From JBQTKD01 sp052389435 (GTDB lineage: Bacteria > Actinomycetota > Actinomycetes > Sporichthyales > Sporichthyaceae): a DNA stretch of 28,358 nucleotides. The first letter of the stretch is position 1. Every line of letters begins with the position of its first letter. The notes below the pieces were generated by a model. It had not been told where the DNA came from and ran no database searches. It saw only the letters and a list, made by a program, of their open reading frames with translations. Location of the stretch: contig JBQTIB010000017.1 in the NCBI GenBank assembly GCA_052389435.1, positions 1 through 28,358 of the forward strand, written 5' to 3'. Of the stretch, positions 7,847 through 14,880 are shown one piece after another. The translations under genes and the position numbers were made by a program.

Positions 7847-8476
7847 GTGGTGCACGCACTTGCCCCCGTCCGCGACGTCGACAACCTCGGCCAGTCGCGC
7901 GGCCGGCAGCTCTTCAAGCCCCCGGCGGCCGCGGTGGCCTTGATGGCTTCCGGTTCGGCCGCCGCGGGTGCCGTTCACGTCGCGGTGATCCCCGCGCACG
8001 GCGACTGGACCCCCGCGGTGGTCTTCTTCGCGGCCCTGGCGGCGTTCCAACTCGGCTGGGCGGCGAGCCTGCTGCGCCGCGTCGCGCTCGACGGGCTGCT
8101 GATCGGCGTCGCGGTCAACGCCATCGCCCTGCTGGTGTGGATCCTCAGCCGGACAAGCGGGATGACCTTCGGGCCACACCCCGGCGTGGCGGAGCCCTTC
8201 GGGCGCAGCGACGTTCTGTCGGCCGGCTTCCAGACTGCGGTCGTCGCCGCCGCGTTCTGGACCATCGCCGGGCACAGGGCTACGGTCGCGGACCGCACTC
8301 GCAAGGCGGGCATCCTCTCCGCGAGCGGCGTCGTCGCGGCCGTGTCGTTGCTCGCGGTGGTGGCGATCGGCGGCGCCTCCGACCACCGGCACGGCCCCGG
8401 GACCGAACCGATCGAGACCGACCTCGGTGCTCGAGTCACCTCGCCCCACGATCAGACCGGGCATCCGAAACGCTGA
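7847..8476 (+). CDS. Four-helix membrane protein of unknown function
   Basis: A 209-residue protein with about four hydrophobic helices after a polar N-terminus of about 25 residues: the first carries a histidine after the helix (GAVHVAVIP), the second AVVFFAALAAFQLGWAASLL, the third LLIGVAVNAIALLVWIL followed by SRTSGM, and one or two more towards the C-terminus, which ends in a charged, histidine-containing tail. This order (helix-H-x5-H, helix, helix-SRT-G) is seen in uncharacterised actinobacterial membrane proteins, so it is probably a conserved family, but I know of no function. GTG 7847 or GTG 7850 are equivalent starts; GGAAGGA lies upstream at 7829-7835. A frame extension to 7703 is possible but has no membrane or domain content. 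Confidence 0.6.
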   Translation: MVHALAPVRDVDNLGQSRGRQLFKPPAAAVALMASGSAAAGAVHVAVIPAHGDWTPAVVFFAALAAFQLGWAASLLRRVALDGLLIGVAVNAIALLVWILSRTSGMTFGPHPGVAEPFGRSDVLSAGFQTAVVAAAFWTIAGHRATVADRTRKAGILSASGVVAAVSLLAVVAIGGASDHRHGPGTEPIETDLGARVTSPHDQTGHPKR

Positions 8477-8495
8477 CGACGAACCACGCTGCCGG

Positions 8496-8819
8496 TCAAG
8501 GCGCGAATCGCCCGCGGCTGCGGGAGCGCGGGCTCGCAGGAGCGTTCGGAGTCGTCGACCAGCAGGGGGTCTGGCGGGTCATGGCCTCGCCGAGGCGAAG
8601 CTTGAGCCCGGTTCCGCCCTTGATCGCTGCGGGCGGCAGCACCTGCGACAGGACGGTGCGGACCAGGGACTGCCGGCGGCGGACCGTCGAGCTTCGGCGG
8701 TTCGCGGCCGCGCCGACACCGCGTTGCAGATCGTTGACGCCCGTCACCCAACGGGTCGGCGACCGGCGGCGTGGCAGGGCGTCCGACGGACCGTTCCCGG
8801 CGATGCCCGGCAGCGCCAA
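8496..8819 (-). pseudogene. AbiEii-like nucleotidyltransferase toxin, N-terminal remnant
   Basis: The minus-strand reading from ATG 8819 contains a stretch typical of AbiEii/AbiGii-type nucleotidyltransferases: SLVRTVLSQVLPPAAIKGGTG followed by LKLRLGEAMTRQTP, the KGGT glycine loop and the start of the next strand. In intact proteins of this family the text goes on to an acidic metal-binding motif (similar to TPDLD) and another 150 or more residues. Here the frame drifts right after QTP, another frame briefly gives LLVDDSERS, and no catalytic acids are found. AbiEii proteins are type IV toxins paired with an AbiEi antitoxin; no AbiEi gene is visible upstream. I read it as a decayed fragment at the left edge of the accretion zone. 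Confidence 0.5.
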
Positions 8820-8860
8820 CGGCCTTTACCTCATGCGGTTCGACTGGCCCGCCAGCACAA

Positions 8861-8878
8861 TGTAGGTACTTGCCTACA
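8861..8878. promoter_or_regulatory. Inverted repeat, probable Phd operator
   Basis: TGTAGG-TACTTG-CCTACA is a perfect 6+6 inverted repeat ending 11 bases before the ATG of the Phd-type antitoxin. Phd/YefM antitoxins repress their own operon by binding such short palindromes overlapping the promoter, so this is the likely autoregulatory site. A GAGG ribosome-binding site follows at 8881-8884. Confidence 0.7.
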
Positions 8879-8889
8879 TCGAGGTGATC

Positions 8890-9129
8890 ATGGCGACCAT
8901 TACCTCCCGCGAGTTCAACCAGGATGTGAGTGCCGCCAAGCGGGCGGCAAACACCGAGCCGGTCGTGATCACCGACCGCGGCCAGCCCTCGCACGTGCTG
9001 CTTTCGATCGAGGAGTACCGCCGACTGCTGGCCGACCGCCGGAACATCGTGGAGTGGCTCTCCGCCGACGACGACATCGACCTGCCCGAGGTGCGAGTCG
9101 AGTTGTCCCTGACCGATCCCGACTTGTGA
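8890..9129 (+). CDS. Phd/YefM-family antitoxin
   Basis: A 79-residue antitoxin with the Phd/YefM N-terminal DNA-binding fold: MATITSREFNQDVSAAKRAA, then EPVVITDRGQPSHVLLSIEEYRR, ending in an acidic, flexible C-terminus (SADDDIDLPEVRVE) that would wrap the toxin. It is complete by length. ATG 8890 is preferred over GTG 8884 because GAGG lies at the right distance. The palindrome at 8861-8878 is its probable operator. The partner PIN-domain gene follows after an unusually long 64-base gap and is truncated, so this antitoxin may now act alone. Confidence 0.88.
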   Translation: MATITSREFNQDVSAAKRAANTEPVVITDRGQPSHVLLSIEEYRRLLADRRNIVEWLSADDDIDLPEVRVELSLTDPDL

Positions 9130-9193
9130 GCGAGCCTGCGAGCGAACCGATGTGCGGAGCAGCTTTGCTCACGCCGCCGACGATGGAGGCGCG

Positions 9194-9448
9194 GTGAGCT
9201 ATCTGCTCGACACCAACGTGGTCAGCGAGTTGCGCAAGCCGGGGCGGCGAGCCGCCCGGCCGGTCCGAGAATGGGCGGCGCGGCAGGTCACGCACGAACT
9301 CTCCATCAGCGTCGTCACGGTCGTGGAGATCGAGATCGGCGTGACCAGAATGGAACGGCGTGACACCGACCAGGGCCGGATTCTGCGGGCGTGGTTCGAG
9401 CGACCGACTGCTGCATCTGCGGGAGGCCCGCAGAAGGCGGTGGCCTAG
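9194..9448 (+). pseudogene. PIN-domain (VapC/FitB-like) toxin, truncated
   Basis: From GTG 9194 the protein begins exactly like a FitB/VapC PIN toxin: SYLLDTNVVSELRKPGRR with the first catalytic Asp in LDTN, then SISVVTVVEIEIGVTRME with the second acidic residue (about residue 49-51). After about residue 72 (RAWFERP) the similarity ends and the frame closes at 84 residues. FitB-type toxins are about 135-145 residues and need further acidic residues in the missing half, so the RNase site is incomplete. No other frame downstream restores it. The product is probably inactive, though the N-terminal half could still bind the antitoxin. Confidence 0.75.
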
Positions 9449-9504
9449 ACCAACGAGCGGACTCCGCATGGCTGCCCCGCTGTCGCCTAAGAAATGATAG
9501 TCCG

Positions 9505-9767
9505 TCAGTTATGGCCGTCTACCCAAACGACTCGGATCACGACGACCCGGCGCTGACGTTCGAGGATTAGGTACGTCGCGAATCCCTGGGCTTCGTCGCC
9601 GAAGTCGTGAGATCGCATATTCGCGTCTGGCAGCAGGCGGTTATAGGCATCGCCGCTCCACGGTGCGAGTTCGAGCGCTGCGATGAGCTCGGCGTAGTAG
9701 ATCAGCGCGCCACCGGCAGCGCTGCGACCTCGGCCAAGGCGTCGTCGTTGTGCTCGACCGAGTACAC
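9505..9767 (-). pseudogene. ParE/RelE-type toxin, frameshifted
   Basis: Directly after the stop of the DUF6247-like gene, GTG 9767 opens a frame reading VYSVEHNDDALAEVAALPVA and then hits TGA. Shifting the frame at a GCGCGC run (9705-9710) gives a continuous second half: ALIYYAELIAALELAPWSGD, then NRLLPDANMRSHDFGD, GFATYLILERQRRVVVIRVV and WVDGHN before TGA 9505. Together this is an 86-residue protein of normal ParE/RelE size with the family pattern (N-terminal helix pair, central strand with Asn/Asp, closing strands). The span is 263 bases, exactly 87 codons plus 2, consistent with a duplicated GC. RelE/ParE toxins cleave mRNA or poison gyrase; this copy should be inactive unless the frameshift is a sequencing artefact. 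It does not appear as one open frame. Confidence 0.7.
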
Positions 9768-10079
9768 CTACAGACCCAGCCGTGCCTTTGTCGTGGACCA
9801 GGACTCGGTGGGGACGTCTGCCTCCGCGTTGAGCGCGGCCGCCTGCTCCAGCATTCGGCGGTGCGCCGCGGCGTCGGCGGAGGAGCGGGCGATGCGTCGC
9901 CAGCGCCTGGTGAAAGCCTGGAGTTCGGTCAGATCGAGTGACTCTGTGGCGTCGTGCATGACCTGCCGGAACTCGCGGTCGAAGTCGCCGACCTCCTCCG
10001 GCAGCAGCGCGTCGCGGATCGAGCGCAGGGCGAGGTCCGCGTCGCGAGGATCGCGGTCGGGAACGGGATGGGAGGCCAC
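9768..10079 (-). CDS. DUF6247-like antitoxin
   Basis: A 103-residue, acidic and helical protein beginning ASHPVPDRDPRDADLALRSI. The opening DPRDADLALRSI and the length fit the actinobacterial DUF6247 group, which is found next to RelE/ParE-type toxins and is thought to be the antitoxin. Here too the toxin frame starts one base after its stop, which supports a toxin-antitoxin operon. I chose GTG 10079; longer in-frame extensions run into unrelated sequence to 10772. The C-terminal half (AAAHRRMLEQAAALNAEADV and after) would neutralise the toxin. The family call is from memory of the pattern and should be checked by profile search. Confidence 0.65.
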   Translation of the reverse strand: MASHPVPDRDPRDADLALRSIRDALLPEEVGDFDREFRQVMHDATESLDLTELQAFTRRWRRIARSSADAAAHRRMLEQAAALNAEADVPTESWSTTKARLGL

Positions 10080-10514
10080 GTCGACACGATAGTCGTCGGC
10101 TTCGACAAGTCGGCTCGGGTTCGAGCGGGCCCGTCCGTCATGGCCTGGTTCCCGTACAACGGCTCTGCGTGCACGGTGCGCGAGGTGGCGGCAAGGACGA
10201 TCGGCGTCAGCGAACCGTCGCGACGCAGATCGACTCCATGCATGCGGTCCGAGACGGAGAGACGTGCCACCCCTATATCCCCAGCTTGCGCGCAACGATC
10301 TCTCCAGAGCGTCGTGCAACCCGAGAAACGGCGCGGCTGGGCAAATCGAACCGGCATGGCCAGCTTGGAAGATGCGGGATTTGCGTGGCTGCACTGTAAG
10401 CGTGTTGCCGCGTGCCTGGTTGGAACGCTGCGTGCGAGGTCCGGGCACCTCGATTGCCCGGTAGAGGCCGTGGCACGCCGCGGCTACGGGCACGGGGCGG
10501 GCATGATGGTGGCC
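10080..10514. other. Gene-poor junction with a tRNA-derived repeat
   Basis: This stretch carries no intact gene. It contains a 27-base piece of the tRNA-Gly gene (10345-10371, listed separately) and, just before it, a 52-base sequence (10277-10328) that is a diverged copy of 11491-11542. The minus strand shows short coding-like scraps (for example RRSGEIVARKLGI) that I cannot assign. I read it as a scarred boundary between two integration events. Confidence 0.5.
10345..10371 (-). repeat. Partial tRNA-Gly 3' fragment (old attachment-site remnant)
   Basis: 27 bases identical to the tRNA-Gly gene from the T-arm to the anticodon stem (compare 15010-15036 and 11680-11706). It is the third and shortest copy of this sequence on the same strand. 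The most economical explanation is an attachment site left by an earlier integration at the same tRNA, since eroded at both ends. Confidence 0.7.
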
Positions 10515-10820
10515 ATGGAGTTGCGCCCGGGCGTCGCCGTCGACGAGGCCGCGCTGTCGGCCTTCGCGGCCGAACACGGTGTTACGCGGCTGCTCCTGTT
10601 CGGGTCGGTGCTGCGGGAAGACTTCCGCGCCGACAGCGATGTGGACATCTTGATCGAGTTCCTCCCGGGGCGCGTTCCCGGTCTGCTGCGTCTGGCGGAG
10701 ATGGAGCTGGAGCTGGAAGGCCTCCTGGGACGCACCGTGGAGTTGCGGACTCGAAACGACCTGAGCCGCCACATCCGTGATCGCGTGATGGGCGAGGCGC
10801 GGCCGATCTATGCCGCTTGA
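10515..10820 (+). CDS. mntA: MntA-type nucleotidyltransferase antitoxin
   Basis: A 101-residue minimal nucleotidyltransferase. The signature GS-x10-DxD is complete: Gly30-Ser31 and Asp42-Val-Asp44 in LLLFGSVLREDFRADSDVDI. MntA proteins neutralise the HepT RNase toxin by attaching AMP residues to a tyrosine of its RX4HXY motif (type VII toxin-antitoxin). The gene overlaps the HepT gene by 11 bases. ATG 10515 gives a compact family-length protein; ATG 10503 or 10506 would add three or four residues. All motif residues are present, so the antitoxin looks functional. Confidence 0.88.
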   Translation: MELRPGVAVDEAALSAFAAEHGVTRLLLFGSVLREDFRADSDVDILIEFLPGRVPGLLRLAEMELELEGLLGRTVELRTRNDLSRHIRDRVMGEARPIYAA

Positions 10821-11139
10821 CGACCGGACCCGAGTGCTGCACCTGCGGGAGGCCGCGCAGGCGGTGGCCTACACCGCCGAGCGGTCTCGGCAGGACCTCG
10901 AAGAGGACGAGTTGCTCATGCTCGCCTTGGTCAAGCTGGTGGAGATTGTCGGCGAGGCCGCCAAGGGCGTGAGCGACGAGTTCCGGCTGCAGTTTCCGGG
11001 CGTGGCCTGGTCTGCCGCGGGTCGCATGCGGGACCGCTTGGTGCACCACTACTTCGACGTCGACCTCGACGTCCTTTGGCAGACGATTCGCGAGGACCTC
11101 CCGGCGCTCCTGGCTGCAGTGCCCGATCCGGACGCCTGA
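10810..11139 (+). CDS. hepT: HepT-type RNase toxin
   Basis: A 109-residue, all-helical HEPN protein. The conserved RX4HXY motif is Arg74-x4-His79-x-Tyr81 within MRDRLVHHYFDVDLD, with the helix EIVGEAAKGVSDEFR upstream as usual for HepT. In characterised systems the motif cleaves RNA (tRNA ends or mRNA) and its tyrosine is the site that MntA AMPylates. It overlaps mntA by 11 bases, the normal two-gene order. Length and motif are intact; of the five toxin loci in this zone, this and HigBA appear undamaged. Confidence 0.9.
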   Translation: MPLDDRTRVLHLREAAQAVAYTAERSRQDLEEDELLMLALVKLVEIVGEAAKGVSDEFRLQFPGVAWSAAGRMRDRLVHHYFDVDLDVLWQTIREDLPALLAAVPDPDA

Positions 11140-11661
11140 ACAGGCTGCTCTGGGCGACGAGCCTGCACGGCTGAGCCTTCGTCAGCGAACTGGACGCGCC
11201 AGCGGAATCAGACAGACTCGCCGTCGCCTGCAGAGCCGTCAGCCAGCGCCGCCCGACTCAGAGCTCGCAGCGCACGGTGACGAAGCGGCTGGGGGTGTTC
11301 TGGAGCATCGATGTATGCGCGGAGGGCGGCACGGGTCCGATTGTGCTCGGTCCGTCCGGTTGCGGCTTCGGTCGCTCCGGTCTCCGAAGCCCCGAACCAC
11401 GGCAGCCGACCGGGAGCGGTTGTCGACCCAGACGTTCCCATCGACCATGACGCAGGCAGCCGCGGCAGCGCCGTCTCGGGGGAGGCGAGCATCCCCAGCG
11501 TGCGCGCAGTGACCTGCGCAGGAGCGTCGCACGAGCCCGAAATGGCGATGAACAACGGGGCTCGCCGTCCAGCACACATGGCCCTTCGGGCACGCGGCGG
11601 GCACGACAGGCCGGTCGATCAAAGCGAGTTCACAATCGACACCGCGTTGACCTGGGCAAAC

Positions 11662-11712
11662 GTGGAGCGGGTGACCGGGATCGAACCGGCATGGCCAGCT
11701 TGGAAGGCTGGG
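11662..11712 (-). repeat. Distal attachment site: copy of tRNA-Gly 3' half
   Basis: 51 bases identical to 14992-15042. They cover the tRNA-Gly sequence from the anticodon loop to the 3' end plus four bases beyond. Tyrosine integrases commonly recombine within tRNA 3' halves and leave the complete tRNA at one end and a 3' copy at the other, which is what is seen. With the copy at 14992 it brackets a 3.3-kb element holding HigBA, an integrase and a relaxase scrap. Confidence 0.88.
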
Positions 11713-11769
11713 AGGATTTCCGGCAAAACGGCAGCTCAGCGCCCTAACGAGTGCCTAAATCTGTCTCGC

Positions 11770-11787
11770 GTGACCTCTACGTGACCT
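11770..11787. promoter_or_regulatory. Paired TGACC motif, possible integrase arm site
   Basis: GTGACC-TCTAC-GTGACCT: two direct repeats one helical turn apart (11 bases start to start), 58 bases inside the left attachment core. Similar pairs occur at 13861-13879 and 14881-14898. Placement near both element ends and before the integrase gene suggests arm-type binding sites; no binding is shown. Confidence 0.4.
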
Positions 11788-11914
11788 AACGGGTCAGCGA
11801 ACCGTGGCGTCGTACGGTCTCTGGGGGTTCCCTCCGGAGCGGCAGTCGATCGAAGTCGGCGTGCTCGCTGCTCGTCAGGTTGCGGCTGCGGCTGCGGCGT
11901 TGGAGAACGGCAAC

Positions 11915-11946
11915 ATACCCTTTCCCTTGTAGAAGAGAAAGGGTAT
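11915..11946. promoter_or_regulatory. Inverted repeat, probable HigA operator
   Basis: ATACCCTTTC-N12-GAAAGGGTAT is a perfect 10+10 inverted repeat ending 9 bases before the GTG of the toxin gene. It is strikingly AT-rich for this window. HigA-type antitoxins repress by binding such palindromes at the operon promoter. A terminator reading is less likely because it lies directly before a start codon. Confidence 0.75.
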
Positions 11947-11955
11947 CCTCGCGAG

Positions 11956-12366
11956 GTGTGGGTAGTTGAGATCGGCCTCGTCGAGGACTGGCTGCTGTCA
12001 GTCGACGAGGAGACCTACGACTTGATCGTCGCGGCCCTCGCCCTGCTGAAAGAACAGGGTCCGGGGCTGGGAAGGCCGCTGGTCGACACCATCGTCGGCT
12101 CCCGCCACAGCAACATGAAGGAGTTGCGGCCAGGATCGTCGGGTCGCAGCGAGGTGCGAATCCTGTTTGCCTTCGACCCCAAGCGCAGGGCGATCCTGCT
12201 CGTGGCCGGAGACAAGCAGGGCGCGTGGAAGCGGTGGTACACGGCCAACGTTCCCCTTGCCGACAACCGATACGACGCGCACCTGGAAGAACTGAAGAAG
12301 CAGCAGGAGAAAGAGACCAAGACGAAGCCGCCGGCGAAGACCCGGCGCAAAAAAGGTGGGAACTGA
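11956..12366 (+). CDS. HigB/RelE-like toxin (phage gp49-like)
   Basis: A 136-residue protein of the HigB/gp49-like RelE superfamily. The pattern is EDWLLSVDEETYDLIVAALALL near the N-terminus, then the catalytic-side strands with SNMKELRPG (about residues 53-61), SEVRILFAFDPKRRAILLVAGDK, and KRWYTANVPLADNRYDAHLEEL. Such toxins cut mRNA in the ribosome. Toxin-first order before an HTH antitoxin is the hig arrangement. The last 23 residues are a lysine-rich tail after the usual end of the fold. GTG 11956 starts 9 bases after the operator repeat and is preceded by GCGAGG. It looks intact. Confidence 0.87.
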   Translation: MWVVEIGLVEDWLLSVDEETYDLIVAALALLKEQGPGLGRPLVDTIVGSRHSNMKELRPGSSGRSEVRILFAFDPKRRAILLVAGDKQGAWKRWYTANVPLADNRYDAHLEELKKQQEKETKTKPPAKTRRKKGGN

Positions 12367-12367
12367 C

Positions 12368-12673
12368 ATGGCCAGGACGTTCGACGATCTGCTGCGTGAG
12401 CGTCCGGGCAACCCGGAGCGTCAGGCGGCCCACAAGGAGCGGATGCTCGCCGAGGTCCGGGCCTACAAGCTGCGTGAACTGCGCGAGATGCTCGCGCTCA
12501 CGCAGACCGACGTGGCGGAGACGCTGGCGATCAGCCAGAAGCGAGTCTCGGAGATTGAGCGCGGCAAGGTCGACTTCACCAAGGTCGACACGCTGCGCCG
12601 GTACGCCGACGCCATCGGCGGCACGTTGCGCGTCGAGGTGCAGGTCGGCGACGAGACCTTCCAGATCGCCTGA
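12368..12673 (+). CDS. HigA-like XRE antitoxin
   Basis: A 101-residue antitoxin with an N-terminal linker (LLRERPGNPERQAAHKERML) and a helix-turn-helix of the XRE family: REMLALTQTDVAETLAISQKR followed by VSEIERGKVD, then a C-terminal strand (GTLRVEVQVGDETFQIA). It begins one base after the toxin stop, so the two are one operon. It should bind the toxin and the palindrome at 11915-11946. All expected parts are present. Confidence 0.9.
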   Translation: MARTFDDLLRERPGNPERQAAHKERMLAEVRAYKLRELREMLALTQTDVAETLAISQKRVSEIERGKVDFTKVDTLRRYADAIGGTLRVEVQVGDETFQIA

Positions 12674-12714
12674 CCGCCACACGTGGGCCGACCCGAGCAG
12701 AATGGATCGTCGCC

Positions 12715-13857
12715 CTATTTGGTGGCGGAGCGGGCTCGTCGGGTTGGCCGCGCAGATGTGCTCGGGACGACGGTCGCCGGGCCGAGCACCGCGTCGAGCG
12801 CTCGCGCGATCTCCCCGTCGCGTTCGTCGACGGCGTGCTGGTAGATCAACGCGGCGGCGGGGGAGGAGTGGCCCATCCGCCGCATGAGTTCCTTCGTCGT
12901 CGCGCCGGTGCCGGCGGCAAGGGTCGCGCCGGTGTGGCGGAGCTCGTGCGGGCGGACGGCGGGCAGGCCGATGGACTCGGCGGCCCGCCGGAACGTCAGA
13001 TTCCAATTGCTGCGGGCCAGGTAGTTGCCCGTGGACGTGCCGAACACCAATGCCTCGCCGTCGTCGGCCACGAACCTTTGGAGATGCACGGCAAGCGCCT
13101 CGGCAATCGTGGCGGGCAGCGCCACCGTGCGGCGGCCCGCCTCGGTCTTCGGCTCGCCGACGAGCCACCTACCGCCGAGGTAGCGCACCGAACGTTCGAC
13201 CCGCAACGTGCCCGACGCGTCCTGAACGTCGGACCGACGCAGCGCGGTGGCCTCGCCGAACCGCAGGCCGCCGAAGGCGAGCACCAGGATCAGGGCGCGG
13301 TACCGCTCGGGTACTGCATCGGCGAGCGCCCGGACCTCCTCTACGTTCAGCGAACGCGCTGGGCGGGCCGGCTTCGGGTTGCCGGCGCTGCGCATCCGGC
13401 AGGGGTTGGCCGCGATCGCGTCGTCGGCCACCGCGACACCGAGGATTGCACGCAGCAGCCGGTAGCTCTGTGCCAGCGCCGTGGGGCCGGTGGTTCGCGC
13501 CGCCGCGGTGTGCCACGCCCGCACCTGAGCCGAGGTGACGTCCCCGACGGCGACACCGGTCCACGGCCCGGCCAGGTGCGTGCGCCACAGCGATGCGTAC
13601 AGGGCTCGGGTGCTCTCCCGCAGGTCCTCGCGGATCAGGTAGTCCTCGGCGAACTCCCCGACCGTTCGCTTGGCCGCCTCCGGCGCGCGCCAGGCCTTGC
13701 GCACGACGTCGGCCTGCTGGGTGGCCAGCCATGCCCGGCCGTCGCTCTTGGTGGCGAACGTCTTGGACCTGCGCCGTCCGTCCGGGCCGGTGCACCGGGC
13801 GCGCCACCGACCGCTGGGCAGCTTGTCGACGGCGCCGAAGCTCGTGCGGCTCGCCAT
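12715..13857 (-). CDS. Tyrosine recombinase/integrase of the tRNA-Gly element
   Basis: A 380-residue phage- or ICE-type tyrosine integrase. The N-terminus (GAVDKLPSGRWRARCTGPDGR) is the arm-binding AP2-like domain; a SAM-like core-binding domain follows (about residues 60-145). The catalytic domain shows the first Arg in GGLRFGEATALRRSDV, the HxLRH box (HELRHTGATLAAG), and the nucleophile Tyr in MGHSSPAAALIYQHAV. The start ATG 13857 has GAGGT seven bases upstream. It lies between the two 51-base tRNA repeats, whose recombination it presumably catalysed. All catalytic residues are present, so the element may still be mobile in cis. Confidence 0.93.
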   Translation of the reverse strand: MASRTSFGAVDKLPSGRWRARCTGPDGRRRSKTFATKSDGRAWLATQQADVVRKAWRAPEAAKRTVGEFAEDYLIREDLRESTRALYASLWRTHLAGPWTGVAVGDVTSAQVRAWHTAAARTTGPTALAQSYRLLRAILGVAVADDAIAANPCRMRSAGNPKPARPARSLNVEEVRALADAVPERYRALILVLAFGGLRFGEATALRRSDVQDASGTLRVERSVRYLGGRWLVGEPKTEAGRRTVALPATIAEALAVHLQRFVADDGEALVFGTSTGNYLARSNWNLTFRRAAESIGLPAVRPHELRHTGATLAAGTGATTKELMRRMGHSSPAAALIYQHAVDERDGEIARALDAVLGPATVVPSTSARPTRRARSATK

Positions 13858-13860
13858 GGC

Positions 13861-13879
13861 GTGACCTCATCCATGACCT
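13861..13879. promoter_or_regulatory. Paired TGACC motif before the integrase gene
   Basis: GTGACC-TCATCC-ATGACCT lies directly upstream of the integrase start (minus strand), 12 bases start to start. It is nearly the same arrangement as at 11770 and 14881. It could be an integrase binding site that also autoregulates the gene; the near edge doubles as the ribosome-binding site. Confidence 0.35.
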
Positions 13880-13897
13880 CGACAATCTGGCAATGCC

Positions 13898-14859
13898 ATG
13901 GCCGTCGTCGTCGACGCGGCCGGACTGCGCGTCGAGCACCTGGATCGCGGCGAGGGCGCGTTCCTGCCGGCCGCCTACGTCGCCGTGCACGGCGAGTACG
14001 GGTGGGCGACTACCGTCACCGCCGCCCAGGGCGCGACCGTCGACGTTGGGCTCGTTCTCGTGCGTCCGGGGATCGACCGCGAGCACCTCTCGTCGCGATG
14101 ACCCGCGGCAGGGAGGCCAACCACGCCTTCGTCGCCACCGACGGGCTCGGCGGAACAGACGGGCACGGGCCGACCCACAGCACCTCGAGCGCGGACGAGG
14201 CGGCCGACGTGTTGGCGGCTGCACTCGCCCGCAGCGGCGCGCAGGACGCCGCCCACACCGCTCGGGACAACGCCCGCACCCGCACGGTCGAGGCCGCCCG
14301 GCACGCGGCCGAGCAGGCGGCGCGGGAGGCTGCGGAGCCATTCGTGCCAGCCGAACACGCCGCTCGAATCGCGCTACTGACCCAACGTCAGGATCAGCGC
14401 GACCGGCTGACCCGCGAACAGGGGGAGTACCGCCGGGTCGCCGGCGAGGCACGGGCCGAACTCGCCCGCACGTCCCGGCTACGCCCCGCCCGTCGTCGGG
14501 AGCTGACCGAGGCGGTCAGCCGCCACGGCGGAGCGTTGGACGCAACCTTCCCCGCCCTCGCCGCTCTCGAAGGGGAGATCTACGGTCTGACGCGCCAGGT
14601 CGCGGCCGACGCTCGGCAGCGCGAGCCCGAGGACCGTGCCCGGGCCGCGCGCGCCGCCCGCGCGGCACGCAGCAGCGACCGCGGCGAGGCGGTCCTCGCT
14701 CCGGCCGTCGACGTCGGCGCTTGGCGGCGGTCAGTCGGCCGTCCTGCCGGCGCGCGTTGGCGACTCGACGAGGAGCAGGCTCAGGCGTCCCGGGCGAGCC
14801 GCGCGCGTGAGCACGATCGCACCCGGAGCCGCGACGACGCCCCTGGCCTGGGCATTTGA
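13898..14859 (+). pseudogene. MobF/TraA-type relaxase-helicase, C-terminal remnant with frameshift
   Basis: The first frame (13898-14101) reads like the end of the helicase domain of TrwC/TraA relaxases: LRVEHLDRGEGAFLPAAYV, then EYGWATTVTAAQGATVDVG and IDREHL before an early stop. The matching continuation is in another frame from 14098: MTRGREANHAFVATDG, then a long Ala/Arg-rich helical tail to 14859. Family members read EHLYVAMTRGR here; the DNA gives CTCT-CGTCGCGATG, so loss of one A from a TAC codon explains the shift exactly. The N-terminal relaxase and most of the helicase are absent. It is a dead scrap of a conjugative gene beside the integrase. Confidence 0.78.
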
Positions 14860-14880
14860 GCCGGGAAGTCGATCTCCGGC

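Larger units (their letters stand above)
11140..11955. other. Long gene-poor stretch spanning the left attachment site
   Basis: About 815 bases without a gene I can support. A minus-strand frame at 11208-11579 (123 residues) has no recognisable domain. The stretch at 11491-11542 is a diverged copy of 10277-10328, roughly three-quarters identical by eye with one indel. The 51-base tRNA repeat (11662-11712), a paired TGACC motif (11770-11787) and the HigA operator (11915-11946) also lie here. The part before 11662 belongs to the older element, and the part after it to the integrase-bearing element. Confidence 0.5.

Noticed and set aside
11208..11579. Minus-strand 123-residue frame as a gene
   Set aside because: No domain, no convincing ribosome-binding site, and part of it is a diverged duplicate of non-coding sequence at 10277-10328.
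12835..14097. N-terminal part of a 674-residue plus-strand frame leading into the relaxase remnant
   Set aside because: It is antisense to the integrase, which has all its catalytic residues. Only the part from 14098 on is relaxase-like.
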